Source of the DNA: Actinomycetota bacterium
GTDB taxonomy: Bacteria; Actinomycetota; Actinomycetes; Mycobacteriales; HKI-0501
Direction: 5' to 3'
Assembly: GCA_030840805.1 (NCBI GenBank)
Contig: JAVEDU010000090.1
Coordinates: 1 to 50,355, forward strand
DNA length: 50,355 nt
The notes beneath the pieces are model-generated. The model was not told the origin of the DNA and did no database searches. It saw only the letters and a list, made by a program, of their open reading frames with translations. Position numbers and translations under genes: made by a program. Positions 6,973 through 19,275 of the stretch are shown here, piece after piece; position 1 is the stretch's first letter, and every line of letters begins with the position of its first letter.

Positions 6973-9072
6973 GTGCCCGACCCGTCCACGTACCGCCCCG
7001 CACCGGGCACCATCCCGGAGTCGCCGGGGGTCTACCGGTTCCGTGACCCGTCCGGCCGGGTGGTCTACGTCGGCAAGGCGAAGAGCCTCCGCAGCCGGCT
7101 GAACTCCTACTTCGCCGACCCCGCCGGCCTGCACCCGCGGACGTACCAGATGGTCACCACCGCGGCCTCGGTCGACTGGGTCGTGGTGGGCACCGAGGTC
7201 GAGGCGCTCCAGCTGGAGTACAACTGGATCAAGGAGTACGACCCGCGCTTCAACGTGCGGTACCGGGACGACAAGAGCTACCCCAGCCTCGCCGTCACGC
7301 TGTTCGAGGACTACCCCCGCCTCCAGGTGATGCGCGGCCCGAAGAAGAAGGGCGTGCGGTACTTCGGCCCGTATGCCCACGCGTGGGCGATCCGGGAGAC
7401 GCTGGACCTGCTGCTGCGGGTGTTCCCGGCGCGGACGTGCTCGAACGGCGTGTTCAAGCGGGCTGCCCAGATCGGCCGTCCGTGCCTGCTCGGCTACATC
7501 GGCAAGTGCTCGGCGCCGTGTGTCGGCCGGGTCTCCGCCGACGAGCACCGCGCCATCGTGGACGACTTCTGCGACTTCATGGCCGGCCGGACCGACGCGA
7601 TGGTGCGCCGCCTGGAGAAGCAGATGCAGGAGGCGTCCGGCGAGCTGGAGTTCGAGCGCGCGGCCCGGCTCCGCGACGACCTCGGCGCGCTGCGGCGGGC
7701 GATGGAGAAGCAGGCCGTCGTGTTCGGCGACGGCACGGACGCCGACGTGGTGGCCTTCGCGGAGGACCCGCTGGAGGCGTCCGTGCAGGTGTTCCACGTC
7801 CGCGGCGGCCGGGTCCGGGGTCAGCGCGGCTGGGTGGTCGACAAGGTGGCGGACCTGTCCACCGCGGATCTGGTCGAGCAGTTCTGCTCCCAGGTCTACG
7901 GCGGCGAGTCCGGCGAGAACGTCCCGCGCGAGGTCCTGGTCCCCGCGCTGCCCGACGACACCGAGGCGATCAACGCCTGGCTGTCGGACCTGCGCGGCTC
8001 GCGCGTCGCCCTGCGCATCCCGCAGCGCGGTGACAAGCGGTCCCTGATGCAGACCGTGCGGCGCAACGCCGAGCAGTCGCTGAACCAGCACAAGCTCCGG
8101 CGCGCCGGTGACCTCACGGCCCGCTCCACGGCGCTGAACGAGATCCAGGACGCCCTCGGGCTCGACGACGCCCCGCTGCGGATCGAGTGCTACGACGTCT
8201 CCCACGTCCAGGGCACCGACGTCGTCGCGTCGATGGTCGTGTTCGAGGACGGGCTCGCCCGCAAGGGGGAGTACCGGCGCTTCGCGGTACGCGGCGAGCC
8301 CGGCGCCGAGCGCGGGCCCGACGACACCGCCGCGCTCGCCGAGGTGCTGCGCCGCCGGTTCTCCCGGATGCGCGCGGACCGGCAGCCCGAGGCGGCCGAG
8401 CCGGTCGACGCCGAGGCGACGGTGGCCGCCGCGCCGCCGGACGGGGAGCCGGCGGACGCCGAGCCCGTGACCACCCCCGGCATCGACCCCGAGACCGGCC
8501 GACCGCGTCGCTTCGCGTACCCGCCGAACCTCGTCGTCGTGGACGGCGGCGCACCCCAGGTGGCCGCCGCCGCGGGGGTGCTCGCCGATCTCGGCATCAC
8601 CGACGTGGCGCTGTGCGGGCTCGCCAAGCGGCTGGAGGAGGTCTGGATCCCCGGCGAGGACTTCCCGCTCGTGCTGTCGCGCACGAGCGAGGGCCTCTAC
8701 CTGCTCCAGCGCGTCCGCGACGAGGCCCACCGCTTCGCGATCACCTACCACCGCCAGAAGCGGTCCAAGCGCATGACGACGTCCGCGCTGGACGGCATCC
8801 CGGGCCTGGGAGAGACCCGTCGGAAGGCGCTGCTGCGCCACTTCGGCTCGCTGCGTAAGCTCCGCGCCGCCGACGTCGAGGACATCGTGGCGGTGCCGGG
8901 CATCGGCCGGCGCACGGCCGAGGCGGTGCTGGCGGCGCTCGCCGACCCGGCGGCCGCCCCGGTGCCCGCGTTCGACCCGCTGACCGGTGAGGTCCTCGAC
9001 CCGGACATCACCCTCGACCCCGAGACCGCTCCCTTCCCCGAGTCCGCGAGCAGCACAGAGGAGCCGGTATGA
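6973..9072 (+). CDS. uvrC: Excinuclease ABC subunit UvrC
   Basis: This 699-residue dual nuclease cuts both sides of UvrB-marked DNA damage. An N-terminal GIY-YIG nuclease ('[21 protein letters not shown]', from about residue 16) is followed by the Cys-containing '[12 protein letters not shown]' region. Next come a UVR motif ('[14 protein letters not shown]'), the RNase H-like C-terminal nuclease ('[15 protein letters not shown]') and tandem helix-hairpin-helix motifs ('[13 protein letters not shown]', '[13 protein letters not shown]'). It is longer than E. coli UvrC partly because of an Ala/Glu/Pro-rich insertion (about residues 470-510) inside the second nuclease domain. GTG at 6973 matches the family N-terminus. 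The stop overlaps rapZ by 4 nt, so the two are co-translated. Confidence 0.97.
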   Translation: MPDPSTYRPAPGTIPESPGVYRFRDPSGRVVYVGKAKSLRSRLNSYFADPAGLHPRTYQMVTTAASVDWVVVGTEVEALQLEYNWIKEYDPRFNVRYRDDKSYPSLAVTLFEDYPRLQVMRGPKKKGVRYFGPYAHAWAIRETLDLLLRVFPARTCSNGVFKRAAQIGRPCLLGYIGKCSAPCVGRVSADEHRAIVDDFCDFMAGRTDAMVRRLEKQMQEASGELEFERAARLRDDLGALRRAMEKQAVVFGDGTDADVVAFAEDPLEASVQVFHVRGGRVRGQRGWVVDKVADLSTADLVEQFCSQVYGGESGENVPREVLVPALPDDTEAINAWLSDLRGSRVALRIPQRGDKRSLMQTVRRNAEQSLNQHKLRRAGDLTARSTALNEIQDALGLDDAPLRIECYDVSHVQGTDVVASMVVFEDGLARKGEYRRFAVRGEPGAERGPDDTAALAEVLRRRFSRMRADRQPEAAEPVDAEATVAAAPPDGEPADAEPVTTPGIDPETGRPRRFAYPPNLVVVDGGAPQVAAAAGVLADLGITDVALCGLAKRLEEVWIPGEDFPLVLSRTSEGLYLLQRVRDEAHRFAITYHRQKRSKRMTTSALDGIPGLGETRRKALLRHFGSLRKLRAADVEDIVAVPGIGRRTAEAVLAALADPAAAPVPAFDPLTGEVLDPDITLDPETAPFPESASSTEEPV

Positions 9073-9989
9073 CCGAGCCCGCCGCCGTCGCGACCGGCCT
9101 CCCGGACGCGGGCCCCGACGAGATGGGCCCGGACGAGATGGACCTCGTCATCGTCACCGGCCTGTCCGGCGCCGGGCGGAGCACCGTGGCGCGGGCGCTG
9201 GAGAACGTCGGCTACTACGTCGTCGACAACCTCCCGCAGTCGCTGGTCCTCCGGATGGCCGAGCTCGCCCAGCAGTCCGGCGGCGCGGCCCGGCGTACCG
9301 CGATCGTCCTCGACGTCCGCAGCCGGGTGATCTCCGGCGACATCGACGCGGCGATCGCCGAGCTGCGGGCGCGGGGCTTCCACCCGCGCATCCTGTTCGT
9401 CGACGCGGACGACGCGGTGCTGGTCCGCCGGTACGAGAGCGTGCGCCGCAAGCACCCGCTCCAGGGCGACGGGCGGCTCGCCGACGGCATCGCCGCCGAG
9501 CGCCGCCTGCTCCTCGACGCGCGCGGCGAGGCCGACCTGGTGCTGGACACCACCGACCTCAACGTCAACCAGCTGCGGAACCGGGTCGAGGAGGTCTTCG
9601 GCACCGTCGAGCACCAGCTCCGCGCCACCGTCCTGTCGTTCGGGTTCAAGTACGGCGTGCCGGGCGACGCGGACTTCGTGGTGGACATGCGGTTCCTGCC
9701 GAACCCGCACTGGGTGCCGGGGCTCCGGCCGCGGACCGGACAGGATCCGGAGGTGGCGGGCTACGTGCTGGGACAGCCGGGCGCGGAGGACTTCCTCCAG
9801 CGGTACGCCGCGCTGCTCACCGAGGTCGTCACCGGGTTCCGGCACGAGGGCAAGCAGTACCTCACGGTCGCGGTCGGCTGCACCGGCGGGAAGCACCGCA
9901 GCGTCGCCTCGGCCGAACGGCTCGCCGGGCTGCTGGCCGCCTCCGGGCTGCCGACCCGCGTCGCGCACCGCGACCTGGGGCGAGAGTGA
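9069..9989 (+). CDS. rapZ: RapZ/YvcJ family nucleotide-binding protein
   Basis: This 306-residue P-loop protein carries 'GLSGAGRST' near residues 31-39; Arg in place of the usual Walker Lys is normal for actinobacterial members. '[11 protein letters not shown]' follows, and the C-terminal domain has '[10 protein letters not shown]'. In E. coli RapZ is an adaptor that directs RNase E to the small RNA GlmZ; in actinobacteria the role is less clear, and the cluster with yvcK and whiA suggests a link to cell envelope and division control. The ATG overlaps the uvrC stop (ATGA) and the stop overlaps the yvcK GTG, so it sits inside one translationally coupled unit. Confidence 0.95.
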   Translation: MTEPAAVATGLPDAGPDEMGPDEMDLVIVTGLSGAGRSTVARALENVGYYVVDNLPQSLVLRMAELAQQSGGAARRTAIVLDVRSRVISGDIDAAIAELRARGFHPRILFVDADDAVLVRRYESVRRKHPLQGDGRLADGIAAERRLLLDARGEADLVLDTTDLNVNQLRNRVEEVFGTVEHQLRATVLSFGFKYGVPGDADFVVDMRFLPNPHWVPGLRPRTGQDPEVAGYVLGQPGAEDFLQRYAALLTEVVTGFRHEGKQYLTVAVGCTGGKHRSVASAERLAGLLAASGLPTRVAHRDLGRE

Positions 9990-10954
9990 CCCCGCCGCCC
10001 GGACGGCGGCGGCGCGCGCGGGTGGTGGCTCTCGGCGGCGGGCGGGGTCTGTCCTCCTCCCTGTCCGCGCTGCGCCTGCTCGCGGTCGAGTGCACGGCCG
10101 TGGTGTCGGTCGCCGACGACGGCTCGTCCTCCGGGCGGCTTCGCGCGGAGCTGGGCATCCTGCCGCCCGGCGACTTCCGCAAGGCGCTCGTCGCGCTGGC
10201 GTCCCGGGACACGGCCGGGCAGGAGATGGCGGCGCTGTTCGAGCACCGGTTCGCCGCGGGGGAGACGCTGGCCGGACACGCGGTCGGAAACCTGGTGCTG
10301 GCCGGGCTGTTCGAGTCGCTCGGCGACCCGCTCGCGGCGCTGGCCCGGGCGAGCACCATGGTCGGGGCCCGGGGGACCGTGCTGCCGATGGCCGGGGAGC
10401 CGCTGGAGCTCGTCGGCCGCGTCGGCGGCGTGCTGGTCCGCGGCCAGGCGGCCCTGGCCCGCACCCCCGGGCGGATCGACGAGCTGTACCTGGAGCCGCC
10501 CGGCACCGCCGCCTCCCCGGAGGCGGTCGAGGCGATCCGGGCCGCGGACGCGGTGGTGCTCGGGCCGGGCTCCTGGTTCACCAGCGTCCTCCCGCACCTG
10601 GTGCTCCCGGACCTGGCGAAGGCCGTGGCGGGGTCCCGGGTGGTCCTTGTGCTCAATCTCGCGTCCGGGCCCGGCGAGACCGCCGGAATGACCGCCGCGG
10701 ACCACGTGGCGGCCCTCGCCAGGCTCGCGCCGGAGGTCCGGCCGGCGGTCGTGCTGGCCGATCCGAGCGTGCTCGGAGGCACAGTGGGACACGAGAGGCT
10801 GCGCCGTGAGGCAGAATCGCGGGGCGGCCGCTTGGTGGTGGCGCCGGTGGCGGGACCGGCCGGCGGGTCGGAGCACGACGCCCCGTCGCTGGCCGCCGCA
10901 TTACGTTCGGTGCTCGCAACCCTGCTGGGGCCGGACTTCGAGAGCACGACCTGA
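9986..10954 (+). CDS. yvcK: YvcK/GlmR family protein (CofD-like fold)
   Basis: This 322-residue protein has 'VVALGGGRGLSSSLSALR' near the N-terminus, 'VVSVADDGSSSGRLR' and 'GILPPGDFRKALVALA', all signatures of the gluconeogenesis-factor/YvcK family. Members bind UDP-GlcNAc-type ligands and influence carbon flow into the cell wall. The GTG at 9986 overlaps the rapZ stop (GTGA). A 21-nt gap separates it from whiA. The position between rapZ and whiA is the conserved Gram-positive order. The identification is firm; the exact role in this organism is not known. Confidence 0.94.
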   Translation: MTPPPGRRRRARVVALGGGRGLSSSLSALRLLAVECTAVVSVADDGSSSGRLRAELGILPPGDFRKALVALASRDTAGQEMAALFEHRFAAGETLAGHAVGNLVLAGLFESLGDPLAALARASTMVGARGTVLPMAGEPLELVGRVGGVLVRGQAALARTPGRIDELYLEPPGTAASPEAVEAIRAADAVVLGPGSWFTSVLPHLVLPDLAKAVAGSRVVLVLNLASGPGETAGMTAADHVAALARLAPEVRPAVVLADPSVLGGTVGHERLRREAESRGGRLVVAPVAGPAGGSEHDAPSLAAALRSVLATLLGPDFESTT

Positions 10955-10975
10955 CGAGAGGACGGCGGCGACACC

Positions 10976-13094
<2,119 letters not shown>

Positions 13095-13102
13095 GGCCGC
13101 GC

Positions 13103-14290
13103 GTGCGCACCCTCGACGATCTCCTGGCCGAGGGCGTCGCCGGTCGGCGCGTCCTCGTCCGGGCGGACCTGAACGTCCCCCTCGACAACGGGTCCATCAC
13201 CGACGACGGCCGGATCCGTGCCGTCCTCCCGACGATCACCACGCTCCGGGACGCCGGCGCGCGCGTGATCGTGATGTCCCACCTCGGCCGGCCCAAGGGT
13301 GCGCCCGACCCGGCGTTCTCACTGCGGCCGGTCGCCGACCGGCTCGGTGAGCTGCTCGGGGCGCCGGTCGCGTTCGCCACCGACACGGTCGGGGAGCAGG
13401 CGCGGCAGACCGCCGCCGGGCTCGCCGACGGCGGCGTCGCGCTGCTGGAGAACCTCCGCTTCAACCCGGGGGAGACCAGCAGGGACGACGCCGAGCGCGG
13501 CGGGTTCGCGGCGGCCCTGGCGGCGTTCGGGGACGCGTATGTCGACGACGCGTTCGGCGCGGTCCACCGCAGGCACGCCAGCGTGTACGACCTGGCGCGA
13601 CTGCTCCCGCGCTACGCGGGCGGCCTGGTGCTGGCCGAGGTCGAGGTGCTCCGGCGCCTCACCGGGAACCCGGACCGGCCGTACGCGGTCGTGCTGGGCG
13701 GGTCGAAGGTCTCCGACAAGTTGGGCGTGATCGACGCCCTGCTGCCGAAGGTCGACCGCATGATCATCGGCGGCGGGATGTGCTTCACGTTCCTCGCGGC
13801 GCAGGGCCACGGCGTCGGGGACTCGCTGCTGGAGGCCGACCAGGTCGACACCTGCCGGCGGCTGCTGGACGCCGCCGGGGACAAGCTCGTGCTGCCGACC
13901 GACATCGTGGTGGCCGACGACTTCTCGGCGGACGCGAAGACCCAGGTGGTGGCCGCGGACGCGATCCCGGACGGCTGGAAGGGGCTCGACATCGGCCCCG
14001 ACTCGGTGTTCCGCTTCGCCGCAGAGCTCGCGGGTGCGGGCACGGTGTTCTGGAACGGGCCGATGGGCGTGTTCGAGCTGGCGCCGTTCGCCGTGGGCAC
14101 CCGCGGGGTCGCCCAGGCGGTCGCGGGGTGCCCCGGGCTCACCGTGGTCGGCGGCGGCGACTCCGCCGCCGCGGTCCGCACGCTCGGGCTCGACGAGTCC
14201 GCGTTCACCCACATCTCCACGGGCGGCGGAGCCTCCCTGGAGTATCTCGAGGGCGAGACCCTGCCGGGTCTCGCCGCGTTGGAGGACTGA
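13103..14290 (+). CDS. pgk: Phosphoglycerate kinase
   Basis: This 395-residue kinase transfers phosphate from 1,3-bisphosphoglycerate to ADP. It shows the signature '[16 protein letters not shown]' near residue 16 and '[12 protein letters not shown]'. '[19 protein letters not shown]' and the nucleotide-binding '[11 protein letters not shown]' follow, then '[11 protein letters not shown]' and '[15 protein letters not shown]'. Length is normal. The GTG at 13103 starts 8 nt after the gap stop and matches the family N-terminus. tpiA follows 4 nt after its stop, so the three genes form one operon. Confidence 0.97.
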   Translation: MRTLDDLLAEGVAGRRVLVRADLNVPLDNGSITDDGRIRAVLPTITTLRDAGARVIVMSHLGRPKGAPDPAFSLRPVADRLGELLGAPVAFATDTVGEQARQTAAGLADGGVALLENLRFNPGETSRDDAERGGFAAALAAFGDAYVDDAFGAVHRRHASVYDLARLLPRYAGGLVLAEVEVLRRLTGNPDRPYAVVLGGSKVSDKLGVIDALLPKVDRMIIGGGMCFTFLAAQGHGVGDSLLEADQVDTCRRLLDAAGDKLVLPTDIVVADDFSADAKTQVVAADAIPDGWKGLDIGPDSVFRFAAELAGAGTVFWNGPMGVFELAPFAVGTRGVAQAVAGCPGLTVVGGGDSAAAVRTLGLDESAFTHISTGGGASLEYLEGETLPGLAALED

Positions 14291-14294
14291 CCGA

Positions 14295-15089
14295 GTGCCG
14301 AACAACGCCGCCCGTCGCCCGCTGATCGCGGGCAACTGGAAGATGAACCTCAACCACCTCGAGGCGATCGCGCTGGTCCAGAAGATCGCGTTCAGCCTCA
14401 CCGAGGAGCAGCTCACCGCCGTGGAGGTCGCCGTACTCCCCCCCTTCACCGCAATCCGGAGCGTCCAGACCCTGGTGGACGGCGACCGGCTGCTGCTGGA
14501 GTACGGCGGGCAGGACCTGTCGCAGTTCCCCTCGGGCCCGTACACCGGTGACGTGTCCGGCCCGATGCTCGCGAAGCTGGGCTGCACGTACGTGACGGTC
14601 GGACACTCCGAGCGCCGGCAGCACCACCACGAGGACGACGCGGTCGTCAACGCGAAGGTGAAGGCGGCGCTGGCCCACGGTCTGGCGCCGATCCTGTGCG
14701 TGGGGGAGGGCCTGGAGGTGCGCCGGGCGGGGGAGCACGTCGCTCACACCCTCGGCCAGCTCGACGCGGACCTCGCCGGCGTGACGGCCGAGCAGATGGC
14801 GACCGTCGTGGTGGCGTACGAGCCCATCTGGGCCATCGGCACCGGCGAGGTCGCCTCGCCGGCCGACGCGCAGGAGATGTGCGGGGCGATCCGGACGCGC
14901 ATCGGCGAGCTCTACTCGGCGGAGGTGGCGGCGGCGTCCCGGATCCTCTACGGCGGATCGGTGAAGTCCTCGAACGTCGCCGCGATCATGGCCGAGCCGG
15001 ACACCGACGGCGCGCTGGTCGGGGGCGCGAGCCTGGACGGCGACGAGTTCGCGAAGATCTGCCGGTTCCCGGAGCACGTCGCGGGCTGA
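14295..15089 (+). CDS. tpiA: Triosephosphate isomerase
   Basis: This 264-residue TIM-barrel enzyme interconverts dihydroxyacetone phosphate and glyceraldehyde 3-phosphate. It has 'IAGNWKMN' at the N-terminus, the active-site His in 'TVGHSERRQ', the catalytic Glu in '[13 protein letters not shown]' and the phosphate loop '[11 protein letters not shown]'. The GTG start is 4 nt after pgk. A very strong terminator follows about 100 nt downstream. In most actinobacteria secG comes next; here a transporter operon intervenes. Confidence 0.97.
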   Translation: MPNNAARRPLIAGNWKMNLNHLEAIALVQKIAFSLTEEQLTAVEVAVLPPFTAIRSVQTLVDGDRLLLEYGGQDLSQFPSGPYTGDVSGPMLAKLGCTYVTVGHSERRQHHHEDDAVVNAKVKAALAHGLAPILCVGEGLEVRRAGEHVAHTLGQLDADLAGVTAEQMATVVVAYEPIWAIGTGEVASPADAQEMCGAIRTRIGELYSAEVAAASRILYGGSVKSSNVAAIMAEPDTDGALVGGASLDGDEFAKICRFPEHVAG

Positions 15090-15189
15090 CCGGGCTGATT
15101 ACGGTTGATCGCGGTTCCGGACGTAGATCGTCTTTCGACTTGGGCGATTTGCACCACGCGAAGGTCACCGCTGCATCACGATTTGGCGT

Positions 15190-15220
15190 ACGGGCCGGGA
15201 GGGCTTCCCTCCCGGCCCGT
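15190..15220 (+). terminator. Strong terminator after gap-pgk-tpiA
   Basis: A perfect 14-bp inverted repeat (15190-15203 and 15207-15220) with a 3-nt loop lies 100 nt after the tpiA stop. It would isolate the glycolytic operon from the transporter operon. Confidence 0.7.
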
Positions 15221-15234
15221 CGCGTCCTACTGTT

Positions 15235-15250
15235 CCTACCGCTTGGTAGG
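15235..15250 (+). promoter_or_regulatory. Small inverted repeat upstream of the transporter operon
   Basis: CCTACC-GCTT-GGTAGG lies about 110 bp before the first transporter gene, in an otherwise gene-free 270-bp region. It could be an operator or a short hairpin near the 5' end of the message. No clear -35/-10 pair was found. Confidence 0.25.
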
Positions 15251-15359
15251 GTCTATTCCGGTGATTCTGTCGCAGGCTTACAAGGTCGGCGCCATGACCC
15301 ACGTGCCAAGTTGACTGGCCGCACAGGCGACAGCGACGGAAGGACGGCTGTACCTCGCG

Positions 15360-16376
15360 ATGACGACCTCCCCCCAGGACGCGATCCTCGGCGCAGGCCC
15401 GGTCGATCCCACCGCGACGCCGCCGGAGGGCGTGGACGGCACGCCCGGTGGTCCGCCCGCGGAGCCGAAGATCGAGGGCCGGTCGCCCTGGGCGCTGGCG
15501 TGGATGCGGCTCCGTCGCGACAAGGTGGCGATCGTCAGCGGGACCGTCGTGATCCTGCTCTTCCTGATCGCCATCTTCGCGCCCCTGCTGGCGCGGCTCG
15601 CCGGTCAGGACCCGAACCTCCAGCCGGATGACCCGAGCAGCGTGCTGGACCCGTCCGGCTTCCCGCTGGGCTCGTTCGGCGGCATCTCCGGTGAGCACTG
15701 GTTCGGCGTCGAGCCGGTCAACGGCCGTGACCTGTTCGCCCGGATCGTCTACGGCGCGCGGGTCTCGCTGCTCATCTCGCTGCTCGCGACGATGGTGCAG
15801 ATCGCCATCGGGGTGGTCGTCGGCATCATCGCCGGCTTCGTCGGCGGCTGGCTGGACAACCTGCTGAGCGGCCTCGTCAACGTGCTGCTCGCGTTCCCGA
15901 TCATCCTGTTCGGCATCGCGCTCGTCACGGTGGCGGACAGCGTCAACCGCGAGCTGCTGCTGGTGCTGCTGATCGGCGGCTTCTCCTGGCCGTACATCGC
16001 CCGGATCGTCCGCGGGCTCGTACTCTCGTTGCGGGAGAAGGAGTTCATCGAGGCGGCCCGGAGCTACGGGGCACCGACCTGGCGCATCATGCTCCGCGAG
16101 CTGCTGCCGAACCTCGTCGGACCGATCCTCGTCTACTCCACGCTCGTCATCCCCACCAACATTCTCACCGAGGCGGCGTTCTCGTTCCTCGGTATCGGAG
16201 TCCGGGAACCGCAGTCCAGCTGGGGGGGCATGCTCAGCAAGGCGGCCCGGGGTTTCTACCAGGACGATCCGATGTTCATGATCATCCCTGGCGTGATGAT
16301 CATGGTCACGGTCCTGGCGTTCAACCTCTTCGGTGACAGCGTCCGTGACGCTCTCGACCCGAAGAGCTCGAGGTAA
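15360..16376 (+). CDS. Peptide/nickel-type ABC transporter permease (DppC-like)
   Basis: This 338-residue membrane protein begins with a Pro/Gly-rich cytoplasmic leader of about 45 residues, then a transmembrane helix ('VAIVSGTVVILLFLIAIFAP'). An extracytoplasmic segment and about five more helices follow. The EAA loop that docks on the ATPase is 'EAARSYGAPTWRIMLRELLPN', and the C-terminal 'FNLFGDSVRDALDP' is typical of DppC/OppC. It is the first gene of a five-gene operon. The DppC-type permease preceding the binding protein and DppB-type permease is an unusual order. The substrate cannot be read from the permease. Confidence 0.92.
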   Translation: MTTSPQDAILGAGPVDPTATPPEGVDGTPGGPPAEPKIEGRSPWALAWMRLRRDKVAIVSGTVVILLFLIAIFAPLLARLAGQDPNLQPDDPSSVLDPSGFPLGSFGGISGEHWFGVEPVNGRDLFARIVYGARVSLLISLLATMVQIAIGVVVGIIAGFVGGWLDNLLSGLVNVLLAFPIILFGIALVTVADSVNRELLLVLLIGGFSWPYIARIVRGLVLSLREKEFIEAARSYGAPTWRIMLRELLPNLVGPILVYSTLVIPTNILTEAAFSFLGIGVREPQSSWGGMLSKAARGFYQDDPMFMIIPGVMIMVTVLAFNLFGDSVRDALDPKSSR

Positions 16377-16425
16377 CAGCGCAGGCCAACCCGAGCCGCG
16401 CTCTCAACAGAAAGGTGTCCACGGC

Positions 16426-18183
16426 GTGAGAAGACCTCGCACAGCGGCCAGGGCCGTCGCTGGCCTCGCCGTCCTCGCGACGCTCGCAGCAGGCTGCGGC
16501 GGCGGTAGCGGCAACGGCGACAACAAGATCGAGATCGGCAACAAGGGCGTCGACGGCGTCCACAACCCGAGCGACGTCAAGGGCGGCGAGCTCCGCATCC
16601 TCAACGCCGACGACGTCGACAGCCTCGACCCCGCCCGCGCCTACTACGCGTTCGTGTGGAACCTCTCGCGGTTCTACAACCGCACGCTGGTCACCTTCGA
16701 CCCGAAGCCGGGCGCCGACGGCCAGAAGCTGGTCGCCGACCTCGCCACGGACACCGGCAAGTCGTCCAACGGCAACAAGACGTGGACGTACACGCTGAAG
16801 GACGGCGTGAAGTTCGAGGACGGCACGCCGATCACCTCGAAGGACATCAAGTACGGCGTCGAGCGGGTCTTCGCCCAGGACGTCATCAACGGCGGCCCGA
16901 CGTACCTGATCGACTTCCTGCAGGACCCGAAGAAGCCGTACCCGGGCCCGTACAAGGACAAGGACCCGAACAAGCTCGGGCTCAAGGCCGTCCAGACGCC
17001 GGACGACAAGACGATCGTCTTCAACCTGAACAAGCCGCTGCCGGACTTCCCGTACCTGCTGCAGCTCCCCGGCTCCGGCCCGGTGCCGAAGGCGCGCGAC
17101 ACCGGCGCGCAGTACGCGAACCACCCGGTCTCCTCGGGCCCGTACAAGATCGCGTCCTACGTCAAGGACAAGCAGATCAAGTTCGTGCGCAACACGAACT
17201 GGGACCCGAAGACCGACACCGTCCGCAAGGCGCTGCCGGACACGATCTCCTTCACCGCGGGGCTCTCGGCCGAGGACGTCGATGCGCGCATCCAGGCCGG
17301 CGACGCCGACGTGGACGCCGCGAACGTCGGGGTGCAGATCGCGACCCAGGGCAAGATCCTGAAGGACAAGAAGCTGGCGGCGCAGGCGGACAACCCGATC
17401 ACGGGCTTCACCCGCTACTTCGCCATCAACAACAAGGTCGCGCCGCTCGACAACATCGAGTGCCGCAAGGCCGTCATCTACGGCGCGAACATGGCGACCC
17501 TGCAGCAGAGCCGCGGCGGTCAGTACGGTGGCGACATCGCGACCCAGATGTTCCCGCCGTCGCTCCAGGGCTACAAGGCGTACGACCCGTACGCCATCAA
17601 GGCGAACAAGTCCGGCCAGGTCGACAAGGCCAAGGAGGCCCTCAAGGCCTGCGGTCAGCCCAACGGCTTCGCGATGAACATCGCGACGCAGGACACCCCG
17701 AAGGGCGTCGCCGCGGCCGAGGCACTGCAGGCCGGCCTGAAGCGGGTCGGCATCAACGCGACGCTGCAGAAGGCCGCGCCGGCGAAGTACTACGCCGACT
17801 TCGTCGGCTCGCCGAAGAGCGTTCACGAGAAGAAGCTCGGCGTCATGCAGGCCGGCTGGGGTCCGGACTTCCCGACCCCGTTCGGCTTTTTCTCCTCGAT
17901 CGCCGACCCCCGCAAGATCCTGCCCGCGGGTAACTCGAACTACGGTGAGTTCGACGACCCGAAGGCCGCCGCGGCCATCGACAAGGCGCTGACCGAGGCG
18001 TCCGTCGAGGCGTCCTTCCCGGAGTGGCAGGAGGTCGACAAGCTCGCCATGGACAACGCGTCGTACCTGCCGTTCATCGTCGACAAGGCGCTGATGTACG
18101 CCAACCCGCGTGTGACGAACCTCTACGTCACCGGCGGCTACGGGCAGTACGACTTCGTCAACATGGGCGTCGGTGGCAAGTGA
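16426..18183 (+). CDS. Extracellular solute-binding lipoprotein, family 5
   Basis: This 585-residue protein starts with a basic N-terminus, a hydrophobic segment and the lipobox 'LAAGC' (Cys 24), so it is a lipid-anchored binding protein on the outer side of the membrane. The mature part matches SBP family 5 (DppA/OppA type): 'KGGELRILNADDVDSLDPARAY', 'WTYTLKDGVKFEDGTPITSKDIKYGVERVF' and 'SSGPYKIASY'. It captures peptides or related ligands and presents them to the two permeases. The GTG at 16426 is chosen because it gives a standard signal peptide and follows AAAGGTG. Confidence 0.93.
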   Translation: MRRPRTAARAVAGLAVLATLAAGCGGGSGNGDNKIEIGNKGVDGVHNPSDVKGGELRILNADDVDSLDPARAYYAFVWNLSRFYNRTLVTFDPKPGADGQKLVADLATDTGKSSNGNKTWTYTLKDGVKFEDGTPITSKDIKYGVERVFAQDVINGGPTYLIDFLQDPKKPYPGPYKDKDPNKLGLKAVQTPDDKTIVFNLNKPLPDFPYLLQLPGSGPVPKARDTGAQYANHPVSSGPYKIASYVKDKQIKFVRNTNWDPKTDTVRKALPDTISFTAGLSAEDVDARIQAGDADVDAANVGVQIATQGKILKDKKLAAQADNPITGFTRYFAINNKVAPLDNIECRKAVIYGANMATLQQSRGGQYGGDIATQMFPPSLQGYKAYDPYAIKANKSGQVDKAKEALKACGQPNGFAMNIATQDTPKGVAAAEALQAGLKRVGINATLQKAAPAKYYADFVGSPKSVHEKKLGVMQAGWGPDFPTPFGFFSSIADPRKILPAGNSNYGEFDDPKAAAAIDKALTEASVEASFPEWQEVDKLAMDNASYLPFIVDKALMYANPRVTNLYVTGGYGQYDFVNMGVGGK

Positions 18184-18276
18184 CCTCGACCCGCTGCTCG
18201 TCCTTCTGATCCCGAAAGGCAGGTGAAGCGGCTGCGGTCGGCGGGGTGATCCTCCGCCGGCCGCGGTCGCGGCCTC

Positions 18277-19275
18277 ATGTTCCGCTTCCTGCTCAAGCGG
18301 CTCATCGTCGGCATCGTGACCCTGTGGGTCGTGACGGTGGTCGTCTTCGGGATCTTCACGATCATCCCCGGCGACCCCGCACTGGTGTACGCCGGGAAGG
18401 ACCCCTCCGCGGAGGTGCTGGCCGGCATCCGCGCGAAGCTCGGCGTGGACAAGCCGCTGCCCGAGCAGTACGCGACGTTCATGAAGGGTGTCGCGGTGGG
18501 CCGCGACTTCCCGACCGGGCCGAAGATGGTGCACTGCGACGCACCGTGCCTCGGCTACTCGTACAAGAAGGACGTGCCCGTGCTGGGGCTCATCACCCGG
18601 GCGCTGCCGATCACGGCCACCATGGCGGCGGGTGCCGCGCTGCTGTGGCTGCTCGGCGGCGTGTCGGTCGGGGTGCTCTCGGCGCTGCGCCGCGGCACCT
18701 TCTTCGACCGGATCGCGATGACGATCTCGCTCGCCGGCGTCTCGTTGCCGGTGTACTTCACCGGCCTGATCGGGCTGTCGGTGTTCGTGTACCAGCTGCA
18801 GTGGCTGCCGGCCATCGACACGAACAGCCCGTTCGGGAACCCGTTCGACCCCGTCCAGACGTTCCAGAGCTTCATCCTGCCGTGGGTCGTGCTCGCGTTC
18901 CTGTACGCGGCGAGCTACGCCCGGCTGACCCGGACCAGCATGCTCGAGACGATGTCGGAGGACTACATCCGCACGGCCCGCGCCAAGGGCCTGCCGGAGC
19001 GGACGGTCGTCACCCGGCACGGCATGCGCGCCGCCCTCACGCCCATCGTCACGATGTTCGGTCTCGACCTCGGCGCGCTGCTCGGCGGCGCCATCCTGAC
19101 CGAGTACACGTTCGGTCTCCAGGGGCTCGGCAAGCAGGCACTGGACGCCATCAACAAGTTCGACTACCCGCTGATCATGGGCACCACCCTGTTCGCGGCG
19201 TTCTTCATCATCGTGGCGAACATCGTCGTCGACGTGCTGTACGCGTTCATCGATCCCCGAGTGAGGCTCTCGTGA
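18277..19275 (+). CDS. Peptide/nickel-type ABC transporter permease (DppB-like)
   Basis: This 332-residue membrane protein starts '[34 protein letters not shown]', the classical DppB/OppB N-terminus. The EAA loop is around '[25 protein letters not shown]', and the last helix contains '[22 protein letters not shown]'. A long periplasmic-side loop (about residues 35-100) contains two Cys. It pairs with the DppC-like permease to form the channel. Its stop overlaps the GTG of the next gene (GTGA). Confidence 0.93.
   Translation: MFRFLLKRLIVGIVTLWVVTVVVFGIFTIIPGDPALVYAGKDPSAEVLAGIRAKLGVDKPLPEQYATFMKGVAVGRDFPTGPKMVHCDAPCLGYSYKKDVPVLGLITRALPITATMAAGAALLWLLGGVSVGVLSALRRGTFFDRIAMTISLAGVSLPVYFTGLIGLSVFVYQLQWLPAIDTNSPFGNPFDPVQTFQSFILPWVVLAFLYAASYARLTRTSMLETMSEDYIRTARAKGLPERTVVTRHGMRAALTPIVTMFGLDLGALLGGAILTEYTFGLQGLGKQALDAINKFDYPLIMGTTLFAAFFIIVANIVVDVLYAFIDPRVRLS

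Noticed and set aside
9159-9185. RapZ Walker A with Arg instead of Lys as an inactivating change
   Set aside because: Actinobacterial RapZ/YvcJ proteins normally carry GAGRST, so it is not unusual.
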